A stretch of 64,000 bases of DNA from Carnobacteriaceae bacterium zg-84 (GCA_013874835.1 CP059430.1:824864-888863), one strand, 5' to 3'; shown: positions 42,225 through 52,640, counted from the first letter of the stretch. Numbers and translations: made by a program. The notes: a model not told the origin generated them from the sequence alone.

Positions 42225-43652
42225 TTAATGTTTTTGATACAACTCAATATAGGCTTTTGCAGGAAAGACCCAATCAAATGTTTGTGACATAGCTTGTTTG
42301 ACTAACTGTTGCCATTTATCTGGTTCATTAAAATAAAGAGAAAGTGCTTGATAAATGACATCTAATAAAACGTACTCGGAAAAATCATAAAAACTAAATC
42401 CAGTACCTTCACCTGTAAATTGATTATATGGTATCACTGTATCTTTTAATCCACCGGTTTCATGTACAAGAGGTAATGTACCATATCTTAATGCAATCAG
42501 TTGAGATAAGCCACAAGGCTCAAAAGCAGACGGCATTAAAAATATATCGCTTCCTGCATAAATACGCTGTGCTAAACTTACATCAAATGTAATCAATGCT
42601 CTACATTTGTGTGGATATTTATTTGCAAGATGAATAAACGCCTCTTCAAAAACGGCATCTCCAGTACCTAAAATGACGACTTGTACATCTTGTTGTAAGA
42701 CTTCTTCTAATGTTTGTGCAACAAGTTGAAATCCTTTTTGATCGGTTAAACGTGAAACAGCACTCAATAAAGGAGCATCTTCTCGAATAGGTAAGCCTAG
42801 TTCTTGTTGTAAACTCGTTTTATTTTTTGTTTTATTTTCCAATGATTGACTTGAAAAATGATACGGAATATGTGTATCCGTTTCAGGATTGTTTAGTTCA
42901 TAGTCAATCCCATTTAAAATACCGGTAACTTTCCAAGAATTATGGCGTAACACATCATCTAGCCCTTCGCCAAATTCACTTGTCATGATTTCTTTAGCAT
43001 AAGTTGGACTAACTGTTGTGACAACATCAGAAAAGTTAATGCCTGCTTTTAAATAGTTGAGATTATCATAGTATTTTCCACCATCATCTGTCAACATTGT
43101 ATAGTATGTATCAAAGATACTTTCTAACACAATCGGATCATAAATACCTTGGAATCTTAAATTATGAATGGTTAATACTTTTTTGATGTCTTTAAATGCA
43201 TCTACCCAATGGTATTTATCCACTAATAAAGCAGGTATCATAGCTGTATGCCAATCATTAACATGTAAAACATCAGGTATAAAATCAATTTTTTGCATCA
43301 TTTCAATAACAGCTAGTGAAAAATAACCAAAGCGCTCTCCGTCATCCCACTCTCCATATAGTATACCACGATCAAAATAATCTAAATTATCAATAAAATA
43401 ATAGGTAACGCCATCCATGTATAAGGTTTTAACACCAACATAGCAATCTTTTTGCCCAACTTTTATTGTAAACCATAATAAGTCTTTTATCTTATCTTTA
43501 TAAACTTGTTTTATATGTGTATAAAATGGTGTGACAACACGAATGTCAATTCCTTGTTTTGCAAGCTCTTTTGGCAAAGCATACGCAACATCTGCTAATC
43601 CACCTGATTTTGAAAATGGCACAACTTCTGAACTGGCAAATAATATCTTCAT
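42225..43652 (-). CDS. glgA: Glycogen synthase (ADP-glucose)
   Basis: GT5 glycosyltransferase of 475 residues that extends alpha-1,4-glucan from ADP-glucose. The N-terminal ADP-glucose motif KSGGLADV is at residues 15-22. The C-terminal domain has the conserved PSAFEPCGLSQLIALRYGTLPLVHETGGLKDTV block, which includes the catalytic Glu. It follows glgD by 9 bp and ends 13 bp before glgP. Confidence 0.97.
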   Translation of the reverse strand: MKILFASSEVVPFSKSGGLADVAYALPKELAKQGIDIRVVTPFYTHIKQVYKDKIKDLLWFTIKVGQKDCYVGVKTLYMDGVTYYFIDNLDYFDRGILYGEWDDGERFGYFSLAVIEMMQKIDFIPDVLHVNDWHTAMIPALLVDKYHWVDAFKDIKKVLTIHNLRFQGIYDPIVLESIFDTYYTMLTDDGGKYYDNLNYLKAGINFSDVVTTVSPTYAKEIMTSEFGEGLDDVLRHNSWKVTGILNGIDYELNNPETDTHIPYHFSSQSLENKTKNKTSLQQELGLPIREDAPLLSAVSRLTDQKGFQLVAQTLEEVLQQDVQVVILGTGDAVFEEAFIHLANKYPHKCRALITFDVSLAQRIYAGSDIFLMPSAFEPCGLSQLIALRYGTLPLVHETGGLKDTVIPYNQFTGEGTGFSFYDFSEYVLLDVIYQALSLYFNEPDKWQQLVKQAMSQTFDWVFPAKAYIELYQKH

Positions 43653-43661
43653 ATTCTCCTC

Positions 43662-44711
43662 CTATACACGACGTTCTTCATTTTCACCAATAATATCATT
43701 TTTAGTAATCAATAAAATATTGTCCGGTGTCCCTTTAATCACTGCGCCTTTCCCAACTTGAACACCTTTATCTAAAATAGCATATTCAATAGAGGCACCT
43801 TTTCCAATATGACATCCTTGTAAAATAATTGTGTTTTTCACATGAGCATCTTTTTCAACTTCAACACGTCTAGACAGTAAACTACGTTCAACATGTCCAC
43901 GTACCACACAATCTGTGGCAATCAAACTATTTAATACAATGGCATCGTCTGTAAAAAATGACGGTGCTCCATTTCTTGTTTTTGTGACAACTGGATTAGA
44001 TGCATAAAATAGTGATTTAAATTTTTGGCTATCCAGCATATCCATATTGGCATAGAAATAATCTGACAAGTCATTGATAATGGCTGTATAGCCTAAATGA
44101 ATGTATGTATTGACAGTTTCTTTTGCTGAATAATGACGAATTAGCTCATCTACTTCTACAAATAATTTTTCTTTCACCGCCAGACTAATCATTTCATATA
44201 ATTTTGGTGTTGATAACAAATATTTATTTAAATTACGGTGTCCTTCATCAAAAATTTGTGTAATATCGCAGCCAGATTCGATATGCTCTTGTTTCACATC
44301 TTCTAAATTTACATTGGCAATCACTTTACTTCCTGAAATAAACACATATCCTACATGTGAACGTTTCACAAATTCAATTAAATCTTCATAAAAATCTTCG
44401 TATCCAACTTCTTCTCCTAGTGAATATTTATAAAATTGTTGTGAAAAAGTAAAAATACCACCATTAACATGTGAATCGAATCCCCATGAACTACCGCTTC
44501 TCACATGGTCATAAATAGAACGACCAGATTTTCCGATAAATAAAGCAACAGATTTAACACCAGCTTCACTTACAGAAGATAAAGGAAAATCAATAATACG
44601 AAAACGGCTGGCAAAAGGTAATGCTGCAATCGGTCTTTTTAAGGTCAACGCACGTAGTGAATCAGACTGTTCGGTTAATGATAGAACGGCACAAATATCA
44701 TTTTTTCTCAT
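43662..44711 (-). CDS. glgD: Glucose-1-phosphate adenylyltransferase regulatory subunit GlgD
   Basis: Paralogue of GlgC with 349 residues that forms the heteromeric ADP-glucose pyrophosphorylase of Firmicutes. The nucleotidyltransferase fold is present, but the pyrophosphate-binding loop is degenerate (SLTEQSDSLRALTLKRPIAALPF instead of GGxGxRL), which marks the non-catalytic partner. The C-terminal half holds left-handed beta-helix repeats (CHIGKGASIEYAILDKGVQVGKGAVI). The start overlaps the glgC stop by one base (TAATG). Confidence 0.94.
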   Translation of the reverse strand: MRKNDICAVLSLTEQSDSLRALTLKRPIAALPFASRFRIIDFPLSSVSEAGVKSVALFIGKSGRSIYDHVRSGSSWGFDSHVNGGIFTFSQQFYKYSLGEEVGYEDFYEDLIEFVKRSHVGYVFISGSKVIANVNLEDVKQEHIESGCDITQIFDEGHRNLNKYLLSTPKLYEMISLAVKEKLFVEVDELIRHYSAKETVNTYIHLGYTAIINDLSDYFYANMDMLDSQKFKSLFYASNPVVTKTRNGAPSFFTDDAIVLNSLIATDCVVRGHVERSLLSRRVEVEKDAHVKNTIILQGCHIGKGASIEYAILDKGVQVGKGAVIKGTPDNILLITKNDIIGENEERRV

Positions 44712-45841
44712 TAGTTTAATCCTCCAATTTTTTCATCATATCCAATAACGGCAATATTTGATTGTGTTCCAACAACTCTTGCATTATCTGAAATAACCGC
44801 ATTTTCTCCAATAATCGCATAGTCAATCACAACATTTTTACCGATTTTTACATTTCCCATAATTAAACTATTATTGACCGTTGCCCCCTCACTAATAGTG
44901 ACATTATTCGATAAAATCGAATGATTCACATTTCCCTCTATAATACAACCGTCAGAAATCATGGCATTTTTTACTTTAGCGTGCTCTCCAATAAAATGTG
45001 GCAGAGCATTGATATTATTTGAAAAGATACGCCATTCTCTATCTCGAATATTTAATTCATGATTTTCTTCTAAAAATTCCATATTGGCTTCCCATAATGA
45101 TTCAATGGTACCAACGTCTTTCCAATAACCATTAAAGCGATAAGCAAATACATTCTCATGATTGATTAAATATTGAGGAATAACATTTTTTCCAAAATCT
45201 TCCATTTCTCCTTGTTCATCATTTAGCAATAATTGACGAAGTTTTTTCCAATCGAAAATATAAATACCCATAGATGCTAAATTGCTTTTTGGTTCTTTTG
45301 GTTTTTCTTCAAATTCGATAATACGACTATCTGAATCGGTATTCATAATCCCAAAACGTGAGGCTTCTTCTAATGGTACTGGAATAACGGCAACTGTTAA
45401 GCTAGCATTATTGGCTTTATGAAATTCAAGCATTTTTTGATAATTCATTTTATAAATATGATCACCGGATAAAATCAAAATATACTCTGGATTGAGTTGG
45501 TCAATATAGTCAATATTTTGAACAATCGCATGTGCCGTTCCAGCGAAAAATTGTGTTCCTTTTGAGCTAGAATACGGTTGTAAAATGGTTGCTCCACCGT
45601 AACGTCCTTCCATTCCCCAAGCTTTTCCGCTACCGATATGTTCATTTAGTGATAAAGGTTGATATTGGGTAATGACACCAACATTATCAATATCTGAATT
45701 AGCACAATTACTCATCGCAAAGTCAATAATACGATAACGCCCTCCAAATGGTACAGCTGGTTTAGCAATATGTGCCGTTAGTTTACCAAGTCTTGTACCT
45801 TGTCCTCCGGCTAATATCATCGCAATCATTTCTTTTTTCAT
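44711..45841 (-). CDS. glgC: Glucose-1-phosphate adenylyltransferase GlgC
   Basis: Catalytic subunit of 376 residues that makes ADP-glucose from ATP and glucose-1-phosphate, the committed step of glycogen synthesis. The nucleotide loop [15 protein letters not shown] is at about residues 8-22, the substrate-binding [10 protein letters not shown] near 197, and the catalytic [11 protein letters not shown] near 125. A C-terminal beta-helix follows. It overlaps glgB by 4 bp and glgD by 1 bp, a tightly coupled arrangement. Confidence 0.97.
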   Translation of the reverse strand: MKKEMIAMILAGGQGTRLGKLTAHIAKPAVPFGGRYRIIDFAMSNCANSDIDNVGVITQYQPLSLNEHIGSGKAWGMEGRYGGATILQPYSSSKGTQFFAGTAHAIVQNIDYIDQLNPEYILILSGDHIYKMNYQKMLEFHKANNASLTVAVIPVPLEEASRFGIMNTDSDSRIIEFEEKPKEPKSNLASMGIYIFDWKKLRQLLLNDEQGEMEDFGKNVIPQYLINHENVFAYRFNGYWKDVGTIESLWEANMEFLEENHELNIRDREWRIFSNNINALPHFIGEHAKVKNAMISDGCIIEGNVNHSILSNNVTISEGATVNNSLIMGNVKIGKNVVIDYAIIGENAVISDNARVVGTQSNIAVIGYDEKIGGLN

Positions 45842-47778
45842 ACAGTTAACTCCTTCATTTCTTTTTTTATATATACTCTTTTAGGTTTAATATATAGTGC
45901 CGCTAAACTCGGTACGACACATTCAAAAGAATACGGTTGATTTTGATAAGGGATTTTTTCTGTTTGATAAATGGATTTTGTATGCGTCCAAGTACCACCA
46001 TACTCTTTTGCTTCTGTATTCAATAATATTTCATACTGTCCCTCATAAGGAACACCTACACGATATGTTAATCGTTCTATTGGCAAGAAGTTAGCAATCA
46101 TAATTAGAAAATCTCGTTTTTGTTTTCCATGTCTAATAAAACTAATAATGGACTCGTCTATATTATCTGCATCTAAAACCGTTATACCGTCCGATTTAGT
46201 ATCTACTTCATACAATGCCTTTTGTGATTGATACAAATGATTAATTGTTTTAATAAAATATTGATACTCTTGATTAAACGGACGTTGTAAATCAATCCAT
46301 TCTAATTGAGAATAGAAACGCCATTCTAAAAATTGACCTAGTTCATATCCCATAAAATTCAATTTTTTACCTGGATGAGCTATCATATAGGCTTGTAAAA
46401 GTCTTAATGTCGCAAATTGTTTGTACCTATCGCCTTTTATTTTACCTAACATTGAATTTTTTCCATGGACGACTTCGTCATGTGATAATGGCAATATAAA
46501 CTGATCATGAAACATATACATAAATGAAAAAGTCATCAAGCGATAATAATCTTTTCTAACATACGTATCTGTTTCAATATAGGCTAATGTATCATTCATC
46601 CAACCCATATTCCACTTAAATAAAAATCCTAGACCTCCGTGATATACAGGTCGTGTTACTCCATCAAATGATGTACTTTCTTCGGCAATCATCAATGTTG
46701 TTGGATAATAACGATAAATAATCGTATTTAGTTGTTTTAAAAAGTCAATGCCTTCTAAATTACGATTATCTCCATATTTATTTGGTTTCCAACTTAAATT
46801 ATCAAAATCTAAATAAAGAATATTTGATACAGCATCTACACGAATACCATCGACGTGGCACACATCTAACCAAAATAGCGCATTAGAAATTAAAAAACTT
46901 TGTACTTGTGGTTTACCTAAATCAAAATTAAGCGTTCCCCACCCTTGATTATTTGCCCTATCTTCATCACTATATTCATACGTTGGTGTCCCGTCATAAT
47001 AGGCAAGTGCATAAGCATTTCGACAAAAATGTCCCGGAACCCAATCCATAATAATACCAATACCTTGTTGATGTGCATATTCTACAAAATCTCTAAATGC
47101 ATCTAAATCTCCAAAGATTGATGCCACAGCATAATACCCCGTAACTTGATATCCCCAACTTTCTTCAAGCGGATGCTCCATAAGTGGCATAAACTCAATA
47201 TGCGTATATCCCATGTCTTTGACGTAAGGCACAAGATATTTTTTGAAGTCATCAAATGAATATAAAGTACCGTCTAAATGCCGTTTCCAAGAACCTGCAT
47301 GTATCTCATATATATTCAAAGGTTTTTCTAAAATATCTTTCCTTTTTTTATTTGCCTGCCATAGACCATCTTTCCATTTTTTAGGTGCAACATCATATAC
47401 AATAGACGCATCTTTTGGTGGTCTTTCAAATTTTTTAGCAAATGGATCAATTTTGTAAATAGTATTTCCTTGCTCATCTTCAATCACATATTTATAACAA
47501 TCTCCCGATTTTGCTTTTTCAGATAAAGATAACCATATACCCGTTTCTTCTAAACACGTCATACGCTCATAAGTCCAATCATTAAAATCCCCTACTAAAT
47601 AAACATGTTTGGCATGTGGAGCCCATACAGCAAAAGAAACGTAAACGGTTTCATTTCTTTTCACAAAATGATTCCCTAAAAAACGATAACTTGCATATTG
47701 TTGTCCAATATTAAATAAATAAATATCATCTTTCCATTCTTGATATAAATTTTTCGTAATATTTCCCTCCTTCATCAT
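45838..47778 (-). CDS. glgB: 1,4-alpha-glucan branching enzyme
   Basis: GH13 enzyme of about 646 residues that introduces alpha-1,6 branches into glycogen. A CBM48 domain (about 40-120) precedes the barrel. Catalytic residues are in GIRVDAVSN (Asp), [10 protein letters not shown] (Glu) and [12 protein letters not shown] (Asp). The start is uncertain: the in-frame ATG pair at 47773-47778 has no upstream site, whereas aaggaggg lies inside codons 3-5, ideally placed for an ATT codon at 47758-47760. It heads the glgBCDAP operon behind an extended -10 promoter and a cre-like site. Confidence 0.95.
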   Translation of the reverse strand: MMKEGNITKNLYQEWKDDIYLFNIGQQYASYRFLGNHFVKRNETVYVSFAVWAPHAKHVYLVGDFNDWTYERMTCLEETGIWLSLSEKAKSGDCYKYVIEDEQGNTIYKIDPFAKKFERPPKDASIVYDVAPKKWKDGLWQANKKRKDILEKPLNIYEIHAGSWKRHLDGTLYSFDDFKKYLVPYVKDMGYTHIEFMPLMEHPLEESWGYQVTGYYAVASIFGDLDAFRDFVEYAHQQGIGIIMDWVPGHFCRNAYALAYYDGTPTYEYSDEDRANNQGWGTLNFDLGKPQVQSFLISNALFWLDVCHVDGIRVDAVSNILYLDFDNLSWKPNKYGDNRNLEGIDFLKQLNTIIYRYYPTTLMIAEESTSFDGVTRPVYHGGLGFLFKWNMGWMNDTLAYIETDTYVRKDYYRLMTFSFMYMFHDQFILPLSHDEVVHGKNSMLGKIKGDRYKQFATLRLLQAYMIAHPGKKLNFMGYELGQFLEWRFYSQLEWIDLQRPFNQEYQYFIKTINHLYQSQKALYEVDTKSDGITVLDADNIDESIISFIRHGKQKRDFLIMIANFLPIERLTYRVGVPYEGQYEILLNTEAKEYGGTWTHTKSIYQTEKIPYQNQPYSFECVVPSLAALYIKPKRVYIKKEMKELTV

Positions 47779-47844
47779 TAGAGTGCATATTCATCAATTT
47801 AATAAAGTTTCTATCTTCGAGATAAATTTGTTTAAACCAAAGAA

Positions 47845-47877
47845 AGAAAACGCTTTATGTTTGATATTATTATACCA
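47845..47877 (-). promoter_or_regulatory. Extended -10 promoter and cre-like site of the glg operon
   Basis: On the minus strand TGG-TATAAT (TATAAT = plus 47869-47874) is an extended -10. A cre-like sequence with core AAAACGCTTT (plus 47845-47858, three mismatches at the edges of the 14-base ideal site) lies directly downstream of the predicted start, suiting CcpA repression. Inferred from sequence only. Confidence 0.5.
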
Positions 47878-47942
47878 TATTTTTACTTCATCTGGTGATT
47901 TTTTTTGATGTTTTTTCAATATTTTTGCCTATTATGAATTGT

Positions 47943-48040
47943 TATAATACAGACTATAATAGCTCCATAAAACAGCTAACTAAAACTTTTATTTTTATAA
48001 ATAGATAAAACTTTATCTCTTCTTAAAATTCTGTTATAAT
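47943..48040 (+). promoter_or_regulatory. Candidate promoter boxes for the lipoprotein gene
   Basis: Three TATAAT boxes on the plus strand (47943-47948, 47955-47960, 48035-48040). None has a good -35 at 17 bp. The last, with CTGT before it, is closest to the gene. Confidence 0.4.
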
Positions 48041-48071
48041 ACAATTATAAATTTTTAAGAAGGTGATTCCA

Positions 48072-48104
48072 TTGTATTTTAAAGAAAGTTATTTCATATC
48101 ATAA
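48072..48104 (+). CDS. Possible short leader ORF (10 residues) before the lipoprotein gene
   Basis: A TTG codon at 48072 preceded by aagaaggtgat opens a ten-codon frame (reading MYFKESYFIS) that stops 15 bp before the lipoprotein ATG. The strong upstream site is otherwise unexplained, because the lipoprotein has its own aaaaaggag. Translation is unproven. Confidence 0.3.
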   Translation: MYFKESYFIS

Positions 48105-48119
48105 AAAAGGAGTATTATT

Positions 48120-48701
48120 ATGAAAAAATATAAATATATCACATCAATCTTCTTCACATTTATCGTCATTTGTATCATCACTGCTTGTTCACCAAAACAA
48201 GATAGTACAAACATCAAACCTCTTGCAGAAGGATTTCCTTATACTGGAACCTATAAAGCAACAACATCAAAAAGTACCCTATCGGCTATTCATTTTGAAA
48301 ATGACAAAATGATTCTATCACTTGATATGAACAATCATGCTTCTAAAAACGATGTGATTAGAAGCAATATTTCAACAAATATTCGTAATCAATTTAGTCA
48401 AATACTTGATAAAAATGGAAAACTAAATAAAAAAGCAACGATAACAGATGATTTAAAACAAGAACCAAAAGCACCTACACTACGTGCTTACTACGAACAA
48501 GATTTACCAAATTATCAAGCAAAATATGGAAATATGTATCTTGAATTTTCACATCCAACTGTTACAAAAGCACATGGAAATGATACCGACTGGGTTGTGC
48601 AATTGCATGTAGAAGAAAACGATGAACGTCAGATTTTGATTATAGAACGCATTGATGATACATCATTTAAAGACAATACAGGAACTATTTATAAAAAATA
48701 A
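48120..48701 (+). CDS. Hypothetical lipoprotein
   Basis: Protein of 193 residues with a type II signal peptide (basic MKKYKY start, hydrophobic core, lipobox ITAC with Cys at about 23), so it is predicted on the outer membrane face. The mature part is hydrophilic, lysine-rich and beta-prone, with the segment GFPYTGTYKATTSKSTLSAIHFENDKM cut by no recognised domain. I do not recognise a family. It is divergent from the glg operon and convergent with pulA, with its own ribosome-binding site aaaaaggag. No function is assigned. Confidence 0.85.
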   Translation: MKKYKYITSIFFTFIVICIITACSPKQDSTNIKPLAEGFPYTGTYKATTSKSTLSAIHFENDKMILSLDMNNHASKNDVIRSNISTNIRNQFSQILDKNGKLNKKATITDDLKQEPKAPTLRAYYEQDLPNYQAKYGNMYLEFSHPTVTKAHGNDTDWVVQLHVEENDERQILIIERIDDTSFKDNTGTIYKK

Positions 48702-48710
48702 TGTAAAATG

Positions 48711-48757
48711 GAGCGATATGATGACGCCATCATATCGCTCTATCTTTCTTTTTTTAA
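48711..48757. terminator. Bidirectional terminator between the lipoprotein gene and pulA
   Basis: Perfect 13-bp stem GAGCGATATGATG / CATCATATCGCTC (48711-48723, 48728-48740) with an ACGC loop, then a T-rich tail that overlaps the end of pulA. Confidence 0.9.
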
Positions 48758-50743
48758 CACAAGCGTGCTCAATGGTGGCACTGTAATGCCTTTAGAGCCA
48801 ACAATCCATTTTCTCACAGAAATGGATTCACTGCTTATCAACAATGTATATGTTCCATGTGGTAAATATAAGTCTTTTCCATAAAAATTAGCACTATGAA
48901 TAATAAATAAATCTTTGACACAATACGCAATGATTTGCTCATCACTTTTAATCACCTTAACCATTTCTTTTATTGTATCAAAGTCTGTTGTGGCAAAAAA
49001 AGGATGCTCTTTTCTAAAGTGTACTAAGGAGGTTACATACTCGATATTATCTTGATAAACAAACGCTCTATCCCAATCCATTTGATTAATAATATCTGGC
49101 GAACAATACGAATTTTCAATGCCCGATTTGGTACGCATAAACTCTTGTCCTGCATGTAAAAATGGTATCCCAAATGTTAATAAAACCATGCTTGTCGCAA
49201 GACGATGTCGCTTGAGGCGAATGGTATCGTTTTCTGATGTATTGTGCAACGTTAAATAATCCCACAGCGTGTAATTATCATGTACTTCGACGTATTGTAC
49301 CATTTGCTTCATGTGTGTATAAGGTGCTGTTCCCAAAATCTGATTGAAGATAATCCCCTCAAATCCCAGTTGCCCTGATACAAAAGATTTTACATTATCT
49401 CGAAATTTATCGTTAAAAAAAGCAATATCTGAAATCAAATGTGCATTAGCTTGCATTGCTTTTTGAGGGGTAGGCAAAGTACCCATATCCCACCCTTCAC
49501 CTAAAATGATGATATGAGGATTGATTGCTTTTAACCGTCTTGATACGTCTTGCATCGTTTGAATATCTAACATCCCCATTAAGTCAAACCTAAACCCATC
49601 TATTTGATAAGTTTGTGCCCAATAAGATACACTATCAACGATATACTTTCTAGCCATTTTTCTCTCACTGGCAAAATCATTGCCAACACCTGTCCCGTCG
49701 GTTAACACACCATATTCATCACGTCTAAAAAAATAAAATGGTACGATTTTTTCAAAACTATGTTCTTTGATGTGATACACATGATTATAAACCACATCCA
49801 TAATGACACGTAACCCCTCTTGATGACACTTATCAATAAACGCTTGACACTCTAAAATTCGTGTCATAGGATCATACGGATTAGTACTATAACTTCCCTC
49901 GGGTACATTAAAATGCAGCGGGTCATATCCCCAATTATATGAACGCCACGGTTGTGTTTCATCAACGGATTGTGCACTATAATCAGCCATAGGCATCATT
50001 TGAACATGTGTGACACCTAATGATGTCATGTAATCAATACCTGTTTTTTGTAAATGACTTGTATGCGTATTGTGCTCTGTCAGTCCAAGAAACATGCCTT
50101 TATGCTGTATACCACTATCTATATGGCTGCTCATATCTCTTACGTGCATTTCATAAATGATAGGTACATCAACAGGTGGTAAAGGCAACTTGCTTGCTGT
50201 TGGTACTGTTACAATAACACCTCGTTCGCCATTCACAGTTACGGCTTTTGTATAGGGGTCAACTACTTCATGATAATCTGTGTGTCGATAAATACCATAC
50301 ATATACGTTTGATGTAAACAATTTCCAAGGAATGTGTATGTGTATACTCCTCTTTCTTGGTTTATCATCTCATACGGGACATCATCTAATAATAAATATA
50401 CTTGTGTTGCTCCAGGTGCCCATAGTTTAAATTCTGTTTGCTCGGGTGTATACGTATATCCTAATATTCCGTCATAATAAAAATAGTCATCAAATAAAGG
50501 TAAACGTGCAATATGACGAAATAAAACAGGTATTTTTTCTCCATTTACGATAGCAAAAATAGGTGTATCCAATGGTAGAGGAAGATTTGTTTGATAGGTA
50601 TAAGAAGTTGATGTTTGTGATACGAGTGTTATCATCACATCACATGATAAACTTATTTCCAAAATATCGACTTGGGGTGTATCACATACCACTGTTATCC
50701 TATCAATATCGTCCATAAAGGCTTGTAAATATTGATTTGTCAT
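48740..50743 (-). CDS. pulA: Type I pullulanase (debranching enzyme)
   Basis: Cytoplasmic GH13_14 enzyme of 667 residues that hydrolyses alpha-1,6 branches of pullulan, glycogen or limit dextrins. It has an N-terminal beta domain, CBM48 (YTPEQTEFKLWAPGATQVYLLL, about 97-118), the type I signature YNWGYDP (about 275-281), and catalytic residues in GFRFDLMG (Asp), ILGEGWDMG (Glu) and EVHDNYTLWD (Asp). No signal peptide is present, so it acts on internal glycogen or imported dextrins. It stands apart from the glg operon with its own terminator, but complements glgP by removing branch points. Confidence 0.95.
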   Translation of the reverse strand: MTNQYLQAFMDDIDRITVVCDTPQVDILEISLSCDVMITLVSQTSTSYTYQTNLPLPLDTPIFAIVNGEKIPVLFRHIARLPLFDDYFYYDGILGYTYTPEQTEFKLWAPGATQVYLLLDDVPYEMINQERGVYTYTFLGNCLHQTYMYGIYRHTDYHEVVDPYTKAVTVNGERGVIVTVPTASKLPLPPVDVPIIYEMHVRDMSSHIDSGIQHKGMFLGLTEHNTHTSHLQKTGIDYMTSLGVTHVQMMPMADYSAQSVDETQPWRSYNWGYDPLHFNVPEGSYSTNPYDPMTRILECQAFIDKCHQEGLRVIMDVVYNHVYHIKEHSFEKIVPFYFFRRDEYGVLTDGTGVGNDFASERKMARKYIVDSVSYWAQTYQIDGFRFDLMGMLDIQTMQDVSRRLKAINPHIIILGEGWDMGTLPTPQKAMQANAHLISDIAFFNDKFRDNVKSFVSGQLGFEGIIFNQILGTAPYTHMKQMVQYVEVHDNYTLWDYLTLHNTSENDTIRLKRHRLATSMVLLTFGIPFLHAGQEFMRTKSGIENSYCSPDIINQMDWDRAFVYQDNIEYVTSLVHFRKEHPFFATTDFDTIKEMVKVIKSDEQIIAYCVKDLFIIHSANFYGKDLYLPHGTYTLLISSESISVRKWIVGSKGITVPPLSTLVLKKER

Positions 50744-50789
50744 TCTATTCTTTCCTTTAATCTTGTGATACGTTCACTATAACATAAAC

Positions 50790-50828
50790 AAAACGGTAAG
50801 TCGACAATACCTGTCAACTTACCGTTTT
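50790..50828 (-). terminator. nrdF terminator
   Basis: Perfect 12-bp outer stem AAAACGGTAAGT / ACTTACCGTTTT, one mismatch, then GACA/TGTC and an ATACC loop. It lies just after the nrdF stop. Confidence 0.9.
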
Positions 50829-50838
50829 AATATTTGGA

Positions 50839-51792
50839 TTACCAATTTATATAATCTTCATCTTCCATCGCTTCTACTTCACCTAATAAATAGCCATTTC
50901 CAACTTGTGAGAAGAAGTCGTGATTACTTGTTCCTGTTGAGATACCATTCATGACAATCGGATCAACATCTTCTGCTGTATCTGGAAACAGTGGATCAAA
51001 TCCTAGATTTTGTAATGCTTTGTTGGCATTATAACGAATAAAGACTTTTACTTTTTCTGTCCAACCAATTTGATCGTATAACATTTGTGTGTATTTAATT
51101 TCATTTGAATACAACTGATATGTTAATTGGAATACCCAATTTTTCAATGTTTCTTGTTCTTCTTCACTTAATTCATTATACGCTAATTGGAATTTATAGC
51201 CAATATATGTTCCATGAACAGATTCATCACGAATAATCAGCTTAATGATTTCTGCGACATTCGCTAGTTTATTGTTTCCTAAATAATATAATGGTGCAAA
51301 GAAACCTGAATAAAATAAGAAAGATTCTAGTAACACACTCGCTACTTTTCTCTCTAACGGAGAACCATTTTGATAAATACCGTTAATAATTTCTGCTTTC
51401 TTTTGTAAAAATTCATTTGAGTTTGTCCAAGCAAAAATTTCTTCAATTTCTGCTTTTGTATTCAACGTACTAAAGATTGACGAATAACTTTTCGCATGAA
51501 CAGACTCCATAAATTGAATATTGTTATAAACGGCTTCTTCGTGTTGTGTACGAACATCTTTTTTCAAAGATTCCACACCGTCTTGTGATTGTAGCGTATC
51601 TAATAAAGTCAATCCACCAAACACTTTCGCAACCATATCTCTTTCTGCGTCAGTTAACGTACGCCAATCGTCTAAATCATTTGATAATGGAATACGTGTA
51701 TCTAACCAAAATTGCTCGGTTAATTTCTCCCACGTTAATTTATCAATCATATCTTCAATACTATTCCAGTTAATTGCAATATATGGATTCAT
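50839..51792 (-). CDS. nrdF: Class Ib ribonucleotide reductase beta subunit
   Basis: Diiron or dimanganese radical subunit of 317 residues that generates the tyrosyl radical for dNTP synthesis. The typical start MNPYIAINWNSIEDMIDKLTWEKLTEQFW is present, metal ligands lie in YNNIQFMESVHAKSYSSIF (Glu, His) and IIRDESVHGTYIG (Glu, His), and the C-terminal tail EDYINW binds the alpha subunit. nrdE and nrdI are not next to it; it is flanked by pulA and a methyltransferase and appears monocistronic. The NrdH-like gene is 15 kb away. Confidence 0.95.
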   Translation of the reverse strand: MNPYIAINWNSIEDMIDKLTWEKLTEQFWLDTRIPLSNDLDDWRTLTDAERDMVAKVFGGLTLLDTLQSQDGVESLKKDVRTQHEEAVYNNIQFMESVHAKSYSSIFSTLNTKAEIEEIFAWTNSNEFLQKKAEIINGIYQNGSPLERKVASVLLESFLFYSGFFAPLYYLGNNKLANVAEIIKLIIRDESVHGTYIGYKFQLAYNELSEEEQETLKNWVFQLTYQLYSNEIKYTQMLYDQIGWTEKVKVFIRYNANKALQNLGFDPLFPDTAEDVDPIVMNGISTGTSNHDFFSQVGNGYLLGEVEAMEDEDYINW

Positions 51793-51905
51793 TCATACTT
51801 CCTCCTAAATACCTATGCTAATACTCTACTATGATTGGTTCTTTTTTGCAAGGAAAATAAACAACATATCAACATGCTAAAAAGAATACATACCATATAT
51901 AGTAG

Positions 51906-52517
51906 TTATCCCTTTAATTGACTACACAAAATCCAATACCCTTTATCACGGTTTAATAATGTCACATTGCCAAAAACATCTTCCATTTTTTTCTGTGCAC
52001 TAGGTGCTCCTTGTTTTTTTTGAATGACAATTACAATATAACCATTAGGTTTTAAATACGATATACTTTCTTCAAGAATATGATGCACAACTTTTTTTCC
52101 TGCACGAATAGGTGGATTAGAAACAATCATATCAAATTGCTCTGTTATCGCTTCGTACACATTAGATTGTAGTACTTTTGCATGATTGACTTTATTTTCA
52201 TGTATATTTTTTTCTGTTAGATGAACCGCACGTTCGTTTATGTCCACCATTGTCACAAAAGCATCTGAATAGGCTTTTGCTAGTGTTAATCCAATGGGAC
52301 CATATCCACAACCAACATCTAAAATAGCGGGATTTTTAGGCAGTATCATATCTTGTTTAATGGTTTCAAGTAGTGTACGAGAACCAAAGTCTAAACCTGT
52401 TTTTGAAAACACACCGTGATCTGTCCATATAGATAATGTTTGATTTGCCACAACAATCGTATGTTTTTGTTCATCGGTCTTACTTGTAGGTGTGTGGCTA
52501 TAATAATGTTCTGACAT
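51906..52517 (-). CDS. RsmC/YbxB-like class I methyltransferase (probable rRNA guanine-N2)
   Basis: SAM-dependent methyltransferase of 203 residues. Motif I is ILDVGCGYGPIGLTLAKAY (about 67-85) and the catalytic NPPI is near residue 131 (MIVSNPPIRAGKKVVHHILEE), the pattern of RsmC-type 16S rRNA methylases and Bacillus YbxB. The start is ATG 52515-52517 (MSEHYYSHTP), eight bases after aaaggatg; a 21-residue longer reading has no site. Target base is inferred from the family. Confidence 0.88.
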   Translation of the reverse strand: MSEHYYSHTPTSKTDEQKHTIVVANQTLSIWTDHGVFSKTGLDFGSRTLLETIKQDMILPKNPAILDVGCGYGPIGLTLAKAYSDAFVTMVDINERAVHLTEKNIHENKVNHAKVLQSNVYEAITEQFDMIVSNPPIRAGKKVVHHILEESISYLKPNGYIVIVIQKKQGAPSAQKKMEDVFGNVTLLNRDKGYWILCSQLKG

Positions 52518-52640
52518 GTGATACATCCTTTCTCGTCTTATCATCTTGCTTATTATATAGAAAAACACGTGATTAAACAATTGAAATCATCTTCTTTTGT
52601 AGAATATAGTAACATATACTAATGCTTAAAGAAATAATGA

